Below, piece by piece: positions 1-7,597 of a stretch of DNA of 9,308 bases. Positions within the stretch are counted from its first letter, which is position 1; each line of letters opens with the position of its first letter. Location of the stretch: positions 1-9,308 of the forward strand of contig JAFZDG010000302.1 in assembly GCA_017561285.1 (NCBI GenBank), in the 5' to 3' direction. The notes below the pieces were generated by a model. That model ran no database searches. It was given only the letters and a program-made list of their open reading frames with translations, and was not told the origin of the DNA. The position numbers and the translations under genes were made by a program. This DNA comes from Bacteroidaceae bacterium. GTDB taxonomy: Bacteria > Bacteroidota > Bacteroidia > Bacteroidales > Barnesiellaceae_A.

Positions 1-1497
1 ACCTGTAAAGTCTTCAATCAAGATTTTCTTGTTTTGTACCTCTCGCGACACATTGCTTGCGCCGGTATTGAAGAATGTACGAGCACCATGATTAATGATT
101 TCCTTTACCTCGGTTATCATTGTACCGTTGACATCAAATATCTTTACATATCCATCGTAGATGCCATTGGCCCACAAATCTTGTACCTCAAGACAATAGC
201 GAGTATTGGGTGACAACATAGCAAGCTCTTTAACCGAACGATATACACCGGGTTGAGCCTCATAAGGACCAAACTCATATACTACATTGCCTTCCATATC
301 CTTGATCAAGAATCTGTTTTCATCGGCAAACTCATCAATATTAAACTCTACAACGACTGCCGGAGAGACAAGCGAGGGAGCATCAAATTTATCGGCAAGT
401 TTATTACCTGCATAATCAACACCATTGAGACCGGTAAGTTTGATGACATATTTATTACCTTTTTCTTTCGAAAGTTCGGCAACCTCAAAAGGCAATCTTA
501 TAGTTGTTGTGGCACGAGGTGCAGCAACACCACTCCACTCTACTTGATATTCCTCGCTATTAAATGTAATAGTAAATGCAGCCGATGTAATCTCTTCGGT
601 CGATTTATTAACAAGGTCTATCTCAAAGAAGTCGTAACCATACACGCCATTGATAGGTATCAACGACTGAGCAATCTCTGCCTCGAGAGGCAACTCAAGT
701 CCGGCAAATTCGGGACGACAACCTGTTACGTTGAGTACATTCTCTTCATTCTCACACACATAAGCTACCACCTCAAGTTCTGCCGGATTTACAGCAACAT
801 CATTGATGGTTGCAGGCACAGTATATGTGTATTTCTTAGAGAAGAAATCACCTTTCTTACAAGCGGTAATTTGCTCGCCCCATGTAGAGGTGAGATAAGC
901 ACGAGCCATATGTTGGTGCATATATTCGCTACCCATACCGCCGCCCGATTGGGGGCCCATAATATTGTTTTCTGTTACGACAACATTGAGCAGATTATAG
1001 TCTGCATCAACATCGGCTGTATAATAACCTTCAACATCAACAGTAAGCGTACGAGTTGCATCGTCATAGCTGGCATTCATCCAAAGATTGACCGGAGCAT
1101 ACTCTTGAGTTTGCATATGTGCAATTGTTCCCCACGAATTTCTACTGATGATAATATGATCATCGTAGCGTTGGCGATTGAGCATACCGGCAGGATAACC
1201 ACTTATTCCAAAGTAATCATTGATTTCTTTACCTTCATTGATACGAAAATCGGGCTCATCACTATGGGGCACTGAAAACGAACCCGCATGGATAGCAATT
1301 ACATGCACTTTCTCAGGTTGAGCCTTGAGCAACCCGGCAGCAATCTTATGCGCTTGAGGACAATATCCGCAATGGATACCTGTGAACTCTTCGATGAGCA
1401 CATTTTTATACTGCTGTTCTGTCGAAACATTATGCTCTGCGCGACACACATTCACCGCAAGCATCAATAGCAAGATAAATAGTAAATCCTTTTTCAT
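1..1497 (-). CDS. Omp28-like secreted protein with thioredoxin-fold domain (partial, C-terminus off the left edge)
   Basis: The frame is open for 499 codons from ATG at 1497 to the window edge with no stop. Residues 1-20 look like a Sec signal peptide: two lysines, a hydrophobic run, then a probable cleavage after CRA; the cysteine at 18 does not sit in a convincing lipobox. Residues 31-48 read KNVLIEEFTGIHCGYCPQ, the start of the Omp28 thioredoxin-like domain with a CxxC pair (C43, C46), followed by PDF and GYPAG motifs of that fold. Residues of about 150-430 look beta-rich. DLWANGIYDGY at 440-450 resembles the DxxGDGI.xG motif of beta-sandwich modules common in exported Bacteroidota proteins. 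Residues 490-499, KKILIEDFTG, repeat the start of the first Omp28 domain. The protein is probably envelope or extracellular; its substrate is unknown. CxxC suggests thiol-disulfide chemistry, but Omp28 members are not well characterised. The C-terminal sorting signal, if any, lies outside the window. Confidence 0.85.
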   Translation of the reverse strand, partial: MKKDLLFILLLMLAVNVCRAEHNVSTEQQYKNVLIEEFTGIHCGYCPQAHKIAAGLLKAQPEKVHVIAIHAGSFSVPHSDEPDFRINEGKEINDYFGISGYPAGMLNRQRYDDHIIISRNSWGTIAHMQTQEYAPVNLWMNASYDDATRTLTVDVEGYYTADVDADYNLLNVVVTENNIMGPQSGGGMGSEYMHQHMARAYLTSTWGEQITACKKGDFFSKKYTYTVPATINDVAVNPAELEVVAYVCENEENVLNVTGCRPEFAGLELPLEAEIAQSLIPINGVYGYDFFEIDLVNKSTEEITSAAFTITFNSEEYQVEWSGVAAPRATTTIRLPFEVAELSKEKGNKYVIKLTGLNGVDYAGNKLADKFDAPSLVSPAVVVEFNIDEFADENRFLIKDMEGNVVYEFGPYEAQPGVYRSVKELAMLSPNTRYCLEVQDLWANGIYDGYVKIFDVNGTMITEVKEIINHGARTFFNTGASNVSREVQNKKILIEDFTG

Positions 1498-1525
1498 ACT
1501 AAGTATTTTTTAAATTTCACTGATA

Positions 1526-1533
1526 CAAATTTA
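1526..1533 (-). promoter_or_regulatory. Bacteroidota -7 promoter box for the Omp28-like gene
   Basis: On the minus strand this reads TAAATTTG, an exact match to TAnnTTTG, and predicts a start near 1519 with a leader of about 22 bases before the ATG at 1497. The nearest TTTG (complement of CAAA at 1559-1562) is 25 bases away, longer than the usual spacing of about 19-21, so the -33 element is weak. The box lies inside the inverted repeat CAAATT-N5-AATTTG (1526-1542), which could be an operator. Confidence 0.5.
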
Positions 1534-1727
1534 TTGAATTTGCACATTATGAGAGACTCAAACACCATAGTTTTACTACGGCATAGGATGCAATACTCTG
1601 CAAAACACCACTGCATATATATTTATCTATCTGTATTTCAATATGTTTTATTACCGTTTCGGATAATTAAAAACAAGCGTTTATTTATAAAATTATATCG
1701 AAATTTATGCGTTTGATAATTTTTTTG

Positions 1728-1735
1728 TATATTTG
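1728..1735 (+). promoter_or_regulatory. Bacteroidota -7 promoter box for the TPR-HTH regulator gene
   Basis: TATATTTG matches TAnnTTTG exactly and is followed by C, as is common for this element. A start near 1742 would leave a leader of about 26 bases, AT-rich and without a Shine-Dalgarno sequence. No good -33 TTTG stands at the usual distance: TTTG at 1712-1715 is only 12 bases away, and 1704-1709 offers only a degenerate match. The promoter may therefore be weak or activator-dependent. Confidence 0.55.
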
Positions 1736-1767
1736 CGACGCATATTTAAGTATAATATTTATATAAA

Positions 1768-3597
1768 ATGAGCCTAAAAAATAATACAAATATTCATCTC
1801 AAGATAACAATACTTATAATCTCATTGTTATGTTGCATCGACACTATGGCATTGACCGACTCGATACAACTAAAAATACTGAACAAAGCGCAAGTATTGA
1901 TAACTGATAGCGACGAACATTCGAAACAGTTAAAGATAGATATTGAAAAATTTAAAGAAACCAAGCATGTCACCGATAGTGCTTTTGCCGATTTCCTTGC
2001 TATCAATGTAGCCGGATACTTCAGAGAACATACCCAACAATCAAATGTCATCGAAGTTCTATCAGACGCAACAGAGAACCTGGAGAAAAAGAAAGGTAAC
2101 AAAAAGGCCCTGTTAGTATTATACCTACCCTTAGGTGCGGCCTTCGAAGAGGTAGGTTTGTGGAGTACAGCTATGGATTACTACCACAAAGCACTTGCCA
2201 TCGCACAAGAAGAAGATCTGAAAGGAAACATTGCACGCATATATAATAATATAGGTGTAGCCTACTACCCTATAGACATAGAAACATCTATTGAATACAT
2301 CAACAAATCGTTGGATATAAATAAAGTTTTGGGAGAGAAAAAAGAGCTTTATCTCAACTACAACAACTTGGCAGCCATTCACGTAGAGCAAAAACTTTAT
2401 GACCAAGCCCTCGAATATGCACTGATGGCTATGCACATGATTAACAAAGAAAGTAATGCCGATATGTACTACTTTATGCAGTGCAACATCGGCTCTTTAT
2501 ACATACAGGCCGGCAATTATAACTTGGCAATATCATACCTCGAAAGCACTCGCGATTTTTTCAAACAACGTAATAACGTAGCCGAGCAAACCACTATAAA
2601 CATACTGCTGGCCGAAGCTTATAAGAAGTCGGGAGACGCAAACAAAGCAAACAAAATCATCAACCACATTGATAAAGATCTTATTAACAACATAAATAAT
2701 GCCGAGCTTGAGTCGGATGTACGCACAACACTTGCATCGATATTTGAAGAAAAGGGCGAGTACAAAAAGGCATATGAACACTTGCAAATTGCTTCGATAC
2801 TCAAAGACTCTCTACGCCAGGCCAACGATGAATTGAAAGTAAAAAACCTCGAAAAAATATATGAAAACGAACAAAAAATACGCGAAAACGCATCGACCAT
2901 CAACGAGCTTCAATTAAAGAAACTGCAATCGGACCGAAAAGTCACCTTTGGCATTGTCGTTCTGCTCATTCTATCTATTATACTCATTTTTCTTATCATA
3001 CGCAGTAGAATGAAAGACCGCCTCATCAAGACCAATGCCATTCTTGCCGAGCAAGAAAAGATACTGCAAGACAAGGAAATGGAGCTACAACATATCAAAG
3101 AGCAAGAACTTAAAAACGCCATTGACCAAAAAAACCGCGAGCTATCAAGTTATGCCCTTTCATATACAAAAGACAACGAATTCTTTGCCACCATAAGCGA
3201 GGAACTGAAGAACCTTCTTACCGAAATCAATCCACGCAACAAAGAACACAGAGAACATATTCGCAATATCATCACCCAACTCAAGCAACACTGCTCTACC
3301 GACAACTGGCAAGAGTTTCGCTATTTTTTTGAGCAAGTACACCCCTCATTCTATGAGCACTTAGATGTGATAAGCCCGGGTATGACACAACGACAGAAAC
3401 GACTCTGCGCTATGTTGTATATAGGACTTTCCACCAAAGAAATCTCGGCTATTACCTTCCGAGAAGTACGAAGCATAGAATCTGCCCGAAATCGCCTTCG
3501 CAAAAAGCTCGACATTCCCAGCGAAGAGACTATACAAGATTATCTCAATCACAGATTTAGCGATATCACTACGCAACAGAATAAAACCACCTCATAA
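1768..3597 (+). CDS. Membrane-anchored TPR protein with LuxR-like C-terminal helix-turn-helix, probable transcriptional regulator
   Basis: The 609-residue protein has a layout seen repeatedly in Bacteroidota regulators. Residues 11-28 are a hydrophobic N-terminal export signal. Residues of about 115-350 hold five or six tetratricopeptide repeats, recognisable as YLPLGAAFEEVGLWSTAMDY, then NNIGVAYY, NNLAAIHVEQKLYDQALEYA, NIGSLYIQAGNYNLAISYLE and a final ASIFEEKGEYKKAYEHL. A charged helix (355-390) leads to one transmembrane segment at about 393-411, followed by R412, R414, K416 and R418, so the C-terminal part should be cytoplasmic by the positive-inside rule. Residues 413-460 look coiled-coil. 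Residues 536-583 (SPGMTQRQKRLCAMLYIGLS, TKEISAITFREVRSIESAR, NRLRKKL) match the LuxR/GerE-type HTH: a start motif, a GLSTKEIA-like second helix and a recognition helix. Periplasmic TPRs may sense a protein or peptide and relay this to the HTH, but the ligand and targets are not visible. It is divergent from the Omp28-like gene, a possible target. No kinase or receiver domain is present. Confidence 0.85.
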   Translation: MSLKNNTNIHLKITILIISLLCCIDTMALTDSIQLKILNKAQVLITDSDEHSKQLKIDIEKFKETKHVTDSAFADFLAINVAGYFREHTQQSNVIEVLSDATENLEKKKGNKKALLVLYLPLGAAFEEVGLWSTAMDYYHKALAIAQEEDLKGNIARIYNNIGVAYYPIDIETSIEYINKSLDINKVLGEKKELYLNYNNLAAIHVEQKLYDQALEYALMAMHMINKESNADMYYFMQCNIGSLYIQAGNYNLAISYLESTRDFFKQRNNVAEQTTINILLAEAYKKSGDANKANKIINHIDKDLINNINNAELESDVRTTLASIFEEKGEYKKAYEHLQIASILKDSLRQANDELKVKNLEKIYENEQKIRENASTINELQLKKLQSDRKVTFGIVVLLILSIILIFLIIRSRMKDRLIKTNAILAEQEKILQDKEMELQHIKEQELKNAIDQKNRELSSYALSYTKDNEFFATISEELKNLLTEINPRNKEHREHIRNIITQLKQHCSTDNWQEFRYFFEQVHPSFYEHLDVISPGMTQRQKRLCAMLYIGLSTKEISAITFREVRSIESARNRLRKKLDIPSEETIQDYLNHRFSDITTQQNKTTS

Positions 3598-3627
3598 TCA
3601 GAACAACCTGGAAATATCAATACAACA

Positions 3628-3656
3628 AAAGAGGACGCATTTGATGCGTCCTCTTT
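3628..3656. terminator. Bidirectional intrinsic terminator between the TPR-HTH gene and korB
   Basis: A perfect 13-bp inverted repeat, AAAGAGGACGCAT / ATGCGTCCTCTTT, with a TTG loop stands between two convergent genes, 30 bases after one stop and 24 bases before the other. The A-rich and T-rich ends of the stem provide short U-tracts for both directions, although no long uninterrupted T-run follows the stem. Confidence 0.85.
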
Positions 3657-3680
3657 ATATAGTTATGCGATAATGTCTTC

Positions 3681-4697
3681 TTATTTTACTTCCCAAGTAT
3701 CACCACTGAGAATGTATTCGCGAAGTGATTTAAAGTTTTTCTTCGCTTTAACTTCCTCTATTTGACGAGTCAACTCATCTGTGTAGTTAGGAGCATCAAC
3801 ATCGCGGATTACACCAATAGCGAGAGGCAATTCATGGCCATCCATCATTGCCAACATTTGGTGCAACACATTATTGGGGTTCTTGGCATCGTGAACGAGA
3901 ATATCGTCCATTGTATAGCCATCCTCACCAATGGTAACAGCCTTGAGTGCAAAGCCTTCAAGTACAAGACCACGATTATTCTCTTTACCAAAGATCATCT
4001 TCTCGCCATGACGGAGGTGGATTGTGCGATCGGCACGCACCTCTTTGTCGGCAACATACGAGTGAATGTTGTGGTTGAAGATAACACAGTTTTGGAGTAC
4101 CTCACACACCGAAGTACCTTTGTGAGCTGCTGCAGCGGCAAGAATCTCTACTGTAGTAGCCATCTCAACATCGAGTGAGCGAGCAAAGAAAGTACCACGT
4201 GCGCCAAACACGAGTTCTGCGGGGATAAACGGATCTTCTACTGTACCGTAAGGTGAAGTTTTGGTTACAGCACCTCTATCGGTTGTGGGTGAATATTGGC
4301 CCTTTGTAAGACCATAAATCTTGTTGTTCATCAACAAGAGGTTGATGTCGATATTACGACGCACCTCGTGAATGAAGTGATTACCACCAATAGCAAGACA
4401 GTCACCATCACCCGACACTTGCCATACGGTAAGTTCGGGATTGGCCATTTTCACACCCGATGCAATAGCACCACCACGACCGTGAATAGTGTGGAAGCCA
4501 TAGGTGCCCATATAATAAGGTAGGCGCGATGAGCAACCGATACCCGAAATTACTGCAGTTTTGTGGGGAGCAACACCCACTTCAGCCATTGCTCTTTGCA
4601 AGGCATTGACGATAGCATGGTCGCCACAACCGGGACACCAGCGTACATACTGATCGCTCTTAAAGTCCTGGGCTGTATATTTTTTGTTCTCTTCCAT
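3681..4697 (-). CDS. korB: 2-oxoacid:ferredoxin oxidoreductase, beta subunit (probably 2-oxoglutarate-specific)
   Basis: This 338-residue subunit binds thiamine diphosphate and one [4Fe-4S] cluster, and with KorA catalyses the CoA-dependent, ferredoxin-linked oxidative decarboxylation of a 2-oxoacid in the cytoplasm, or the reverse carboxylation. Visible evidence: YVRWCPGCGDH at 17-27 with C21 and C24, a further cysteine in GIGCSSR (C55) and another in QNCVIFN (C204), which together fit the four cluster ligands. The TPP/Mg signature runs from GDGD (97-100) to NN (124-125), followed by YGLTKGQ, a version of the family's YGMTGGQ. Length and motifs match the KorB/OorB type. 2-Oxoglutarate is favoured by overall resemblance, but 2-oxoacid specificity cannot be settled from sequence reading. 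Its ATG lies two bases after the korA stop, so the two genes are co-transcribed and probably translationally coupled. No delta (ferredoxin-like) subunit gene follows; the next thing downstream is a terminator. Confidence 0.92.
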   Translation of the reverse strand: MEENKKYTAQDFKSDQYVRWCPGCGDHAIVNALQRAMAEVGVAPHKTAVISGIGCSSRLPYYMGTYGFHTIHGRGGAIASGVKMANPELTVWQVSGDGDCLAIGGNHFIHEVRRNIDINLLLMNNKIYGLTKGQYSPTTDRGAVTKTSPYGTVEDPFIPAELVFGARGTFFARSLDVEMATTVEILAAAAAHKGTSVCEVLQNCVIFNHNIHSYVADKEVRADRTIHLRHGEKMIFGKENNRGLVLEGFALKAVTIGEDGYTMDDILVHDAKNPNNVLHQMLAMMDGHELPLAIGVIRDVDAPNYTDELTRQIEEVKAKKNFKSLREYILSGDTWEVK

Positions 4698-4699
4698 GA

Positions 4700-6550
4700 T
4701 TACTTCTCGATTAATTGGGTGAAATGTTCTACCAACTCGGCTGAGCTGAAGGGTTGGCCCTCTACCTTGTTATAACGCAAGAACTCAACACCGGCGATTT
4801 TACCTGCAAGGTAAGATGCAAATTGACCGTTGTTCAACTCACATACTACCACTTTCTTATAGCGACGAATAATCTCTTCGGCATTTGAAGGCAACGGGTT
4901 GATGTAGTTGAAGTGAATCATTGCCACTTTCTTTCCTTCTTTACACATATCGGTAACAGCCGAATAGATGTGACCATAAGTACCACCCCAGCCTATTACG
5001 AGGAGGTCGGCATCGGGATCGCCCATAACCTCAAGTTGAGGAATAAAGTTGGCCACGTTGTCAACCTTAGCTTGACGAGTAGCTACCATGAGGGCGTGGT
5101 TGGCGGGATCGGTCGAAATAGCACTTGTCTTGGCATCTTTTTCAAGACCACCGAGGCGGTGCATAAAGCCTTCCATACCGGGTACTGCCCAATAGCGTAC
5201 TTGTGTCTCGGGATTGCGCATATAGGGTTTCCAACCCTCTTCGAGCATTTCGGGTTTTACATAGTTGGGATGTATTTCGGGATACTCGTCTTCTTCGGGA
5301 ATACGCCATGCCGACGAACCATTGGCAATGAAACCATCGGTGAGCAACATAACCGGAGTCATATGCTCAAGCGCAATCTTAGCAGCGTTGAATGCCATAT
5401 CGTAGCAGTTGGCGGGAGTAGAAGCAGCAACAACTACCAACGGACTCTCACCATTGCGACCATACAAGGCTTGCAAAAGGTCGGTTTGCTCGGTCTTGGT
5501 AGGAAGACCTGTCGAGGGACCACCGCGTTGCACATCGATTACCACCAAAGGAAGCTCGGCCATAACAGCCAAACCGATAGCCTCGCTCTTCAATGCAAGA
5601 CCGGGGCCTGATGTAGATGTTGCAGCCAAGTTACCTGCAAAAGCAGCACCAATAGCCGAACAAGCACCGGCAATCTCATCTTCCATTTGAACAGCTTTCA
5701 CGCCCAAATCTTTGCGTTTGGCAAGCTCATGGAGAACATCGGTGGCAGGTGTAATAGGATAGCTACCGAGGAAGAGAGGCAAGCCTGCCTTCTCAGCAGC
5801 AGCTATAAGGCCCCATGCAGTAGCAGTATTACCGTTCAAGTCGGTATAGATACCTTTACGTACCGATGCTGTCTCTACTCGATATGTCGATACCGATGCA
5901 TGTATGTTATTACCATAGTTATAACCATCATTCAATACTTTCACATTAGCCTCGGCAATGGTAGGCTTCTTGGCAAATTTGTGCGAAAGCATATTTCCGG
6001 CTTGCGATACGGGACGGTCGAAGAGCCAGCACACAAGACCGAGAGCAAAGATATTCTTGCAACGTACAATCGACTTTACATCAAGGCCCGAATCGGCAAG
6101 CGACTCTTTGGTGAGCGTTGTGATAGCTACCGACATTACTTGTGCGGGGTCAATACCCAACTCGGCAATAGCATCATCGGTTTGATAAAGTGCCTTTTGC
6201 AAGTCTGCTTCTTTAAACGAGTCGGTATCGATGATAACCACACCACCCTTTTTGAGGAATTGAATTTGTGTCTTCAATGCGGCGGGGTTCATGGCAACCA
6301 ACACGTCTGCTTTGTCACCGGGCGTATATACGCCTTTACCTATATGTACTTGGAAACCCGACACGCCGCTTAAGGTGCCTTGCGGTGCGCGTATCTCTGC
6401 AGGATAGTCGGGGAATGTCGAAATCTCATTGCCTATTGCAGCTGAGATCGCTGAAAAGATGTTGCCTGCAAGCTGCATACCGTCACCCGAGTCACCCGAG
6501 AAACGAACAACCACCTTATCCAGAACTTTCACCTTTGTAGATTCAGTCAT
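4700..6550 (-). CDS. korA: 2-oxoacid:ferredoxin oxidoreductase, fused gamma-alpha subunit
   Basis: This 616-residue protein joins the gamma domain and the alpha (pyrimidine-binding) domains, as in the two-subunit KorAB class. The gamma domain covers about residues 10-195, with FSGDSGDGMQLAGN at 17-30 and PDYPAEIRAPQGT at 47-59. The alpha part starts near 235: SYPITPATDV (263-272), QMEDEIAGACSAIGAAFAG (288-306), TSTSGPGLALKSEAIGLAV (311-329) and QRGGPSTGLPTKTEQTDL (341-358) are the characteristic core motifs. The C-terminal domain (about 510-610) includes VIGWGGTYG and ELNNGQ, a transketolase-C-like domain. With KorB it forms the enzyme that links the TCA cycle to ferredoxin in anaerobic Bacteroidota. 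It is first in the two-gene operon and has a consensus promoter upstream. The start is supported by family-typical spacing to the gamma motif; no Shine-Dalgarno is present. Confidence 0.93.
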   Translation of the reverse strand: MTESTKVKVLDKVVVRFSGDSGDGMQLAGNIFSAISAAIGNEISTFPDYPAEIRAPQGTLSGVSGFQVHIGKGVYTPGDKADVLVAMNPAALKTQIQFLKKGGVVIIDTDSFKEADLQKALYQTDDAIAELGIDPAQVMSVAITTLTKESLADSGLDVKSIVRCKNIFALGLVCWLFDRPVSQAGNMLSHKFAKKPTIAEANVKVLNDGYNYGNNIHASVSTYRVETASVRKGIYTDLNGNTATAWGLIAAAEKAGLPLFLGSYPITPATDVLHELAKRKDLGVKAVQMEDEIAGACSAIGAAFAGNLAATSTSGPGLALKSEAIGLAVMAELPLVVIDVQRGGPSTGLPTKTEQTDLLQALYGRNGESPLVVVAASTPANCYDMAFNAAKIALEHMTPVMLLTDGFIANGSSAWRIPEEDEYPEIHPNYVKPEMLEEGWKPYMRNPETQVRYWAVPGMEGFMHRLGGLEKDAKTSAISTDPANHALMVATRQAKVDNVANFIPQLEVMGDPDADLLVIGWGGTYGHIYSAVTDMCKEGKKVAMIHFNYINPLPSNAEEIIRRYKKVVVCELNNGQFASYLAGKIAGVEFLRYNKVEGQPFSSAELVEHFTQLIEK

Positions 6551-6612
6551 TTCGTTGCTATTAGTTTGTAGATTAGGTTAACTACACCTACGGACACTCC
6601 ATAGGTCAGCCG

Positions 6613-6645
6613 CAAAGTTAATAATTATAGTCATTATCTTCCAAA
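6613..6645 (-). promoter_or_regulatory. Promoter of korAB
   Basis: On the minus strand the -7 box TAACTTTG (6613-6620) is followed by C and preceded at a 21-base spacing by TTTG (6642-6645). Both elements match the Bacteroidota sigma consensus. The predicted start near 6605 gives a leader of about 55 bases before the ATG at 6550, with no obvious structure or Shine-Dalgarno. Confidence 0.7.
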
Positions 6646-6690
6646 GTTTTGAGAGTTTTTTCTCATAAAATATTTATAGAGGACTTTTTC

Positions 6691-6720
6691 TTGATATATT
6701 TTGCAGATTCTGTACTTTTG
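6691..6720 (+). promoter_or_regulatory. Promoter of the YgjP-like metallopeptidase gene
   Basis: TACTTTTG at 6713-6720 fits TAnnTTTG and is followed by C; TTG at 6691-6693 stands 19 bases upstream. The predicted start is near 6727, leaving only about 14 bases before the ATG at 6741, so the mRNA would have a very short leader. It is divergent from the korAB promoter with about 45 bases between the two -33 elements, so the two could share a regulator. Confidence 0.6.
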
Positions 6721-6740
6721 CAACAGCTTATTATCACCCT

Positions 6741-7475
6741 ATGTTTACAAACCACGAAATATACGATACCGAGCTGGGCAAAATCGCCATCAGATACAGC
6801 AAAAGGGCCTCTCGCATCTCCTTTAAGGGCGAAAAGGGTGGCATAATTGCCGTTATTCCATCACACACAACATACAGCATCGACTACCTCTCAAACCTCA
6901 TCAACCGGCATCGCGAGGCCTTAAAACGACTGTTGAGAAACAGCTCTGTTCGCAACCAAAGCGCATCGCTATACGATGGCAAAAGCTTCAATATAACCGA
7001 GGGTACGATACTACTGACGGCCGACTCGTCAATAGGACGAGGCTACATACGCACCCGGCGCGAGCCACAACACATCACGTTCATATATCACCCCGACGAC
7101 ATCTTATCGGCATCCTTTTGCAGTGGATTTTCACGATACATTATGCGCACACTCTCCCAATGCTATGGTTCGGCGCTTCGACAAATGGTCGCAAGCTACG
7201 CCTCGCAATTTGGCCTTCGCGTCAATGGCATACGCATAGGTCGCGGTCAGCGCATACTGGGACACTGTTCTCGCAGCGGTATCATCACCATTTCGGTATT
7301 TGTATTACTCCTGCCGCAACATCTGCGACAATATATCGTATGCCACGAACTGGCACACCTCACACACTTCGACCACAGCAAGGCATTCCATGCGCTTTGC
7401 AACAAATATTGTCAAGGAAACGAAGCCATCTGGAGCAAGGAATTGAGAAATTTTGCCTTCCCGATAAGTTTATAA
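6741..7475 (+). CDS. YgjP-like zinc metallopeptidase domain protein (DUF45 / M48-related)
   Basis: The 244-residue protein has the YgjP/DUF45 signature. VCHELAHLTHFDHSKAFHAL (200-219) supplies the zinc ligands H202 and H206, the general base E203 and the third ligand H212 within the family's HS..F motif. Upstream, RGQRILGHCSRSGIITISV (168-186) corresponds to the family's R..RWGSCSsxgnI.ln block, and LLPQHLRQYIVCHEL is the usual approach to the metal site. The N-terminal 100 residues, beginning with a strand like YDTELGKIAIRYSKRASRIS, match the beta-rich first half of these proteins. There is no signal peptide, so it should be cytoplasmic. The biological substrate of this family is poorly known. 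Two departures stand out: WGSC is replaced by LGHC, and the residue after HSKAF is H rather than W. The zinc site itself is intact. It stands alone between korAB and rimP. Confidence 0.87.
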   Translation: MFTNHEIYDTELGKIAIRYSKRASRISFKGEKGGIIAVIPSHTTYSIDYLSNLINRHREALKRLLRNSSVRNQSASLYDGKSFNITEGTILLTADSSIGRGYIRTRREPQHITFIYHPDDILSASFCSGFSRYIMRTLSQCYGSALRQMVASYASQFGLRVNGIRIGRGQRILGHCSRSGIITISVFVLLLPQHLRQYIVCHELAHLTHFDHSKAFHALCNKYCQGNEAIWSKELRNFAFPISL

Positions 7476-7478
7476 ACA

Positions 7479-7502
7479 TTAATTATTGCAAAATATAATT
7501 AA
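7479..7502 (+). terminator. Possible weak terminator after the YgjP-like gene
   Basis: TTAATTAT and ATAATTAA form a perfect 8-bp inverted repeat around an 8-base loop, starting three bases after the stop codon, and are followed by TTTAT. The stem has no G or C, so it would be unstable and may be chance in AT-rich DNA; the hairpin at 7598-7619 is a much stronger candidate for stopping upstream transcription. Confidence 0.3.
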
Positions 7503-7550
7503 TTTATACCACAATATATGCAACTGCAACCACTTTGCCACACCCTACTC

Positions 7551-7581
7551 TTGCATCTTAGTTATTAATGTATTATATTTG
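7551..7581 (+). promoter_or_regulatory. Promoter of the rimP-nusA operon
   Basis: TATATTTG (7574-7581), followed by C, matches TAnnTTTG exactly, with TTG at 7551-7553 standing 20 bases upstream. The predicted start is near 7588, about 55 bases before the RimP ATG. This also rules out the in-frame ATG at 7568 as a start for transcripts from this promoter, because it lies upstream of the predicted start. Confidence 0.7.
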
Positions 7582-7597
7582 CACCATCGGGAATGTG

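Noticed and set aside
253..1275. A 340-codon plus-strand open frame
   Set aside because: It lies antisense within the Omp28-like gene, whose minus-strand product has a signal peptide, CxxC motif and family resemblance; the plus-strand translation is Cys- and Ile-rich and resembles no family.
1565..1581. Imperfect hairpin CCATAG-TTTTA-CTACGG in the divergent region
   Set aside because: It is a six-base stem with an internal mismatch and no T-tract, and is not placed to end either neighbouring gene, so it is probably chance.
1712..1715. TTTG as the -33 element of the TPR-HTH gene promoter
   Set aside because: It is only 12 bases from the -7 box, too close compared with the usual spacing of about 19-21.
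1534..1716. A 60-codon plus-strand open frame in the divergent intergenic region
   Set aside because: It overlaps the predicted promoter elements of the Omp28-like gene, its translation resembles nothing known, and there is no promoter placed for it.
4913..6373. Long plus-strand open frames (232 and 228 codons) opposite korA
   Set aside because: They are antisense shadows of the fully conserved korA coding sequence; their translations show no domain and have no promoter or ribosome-binding context.
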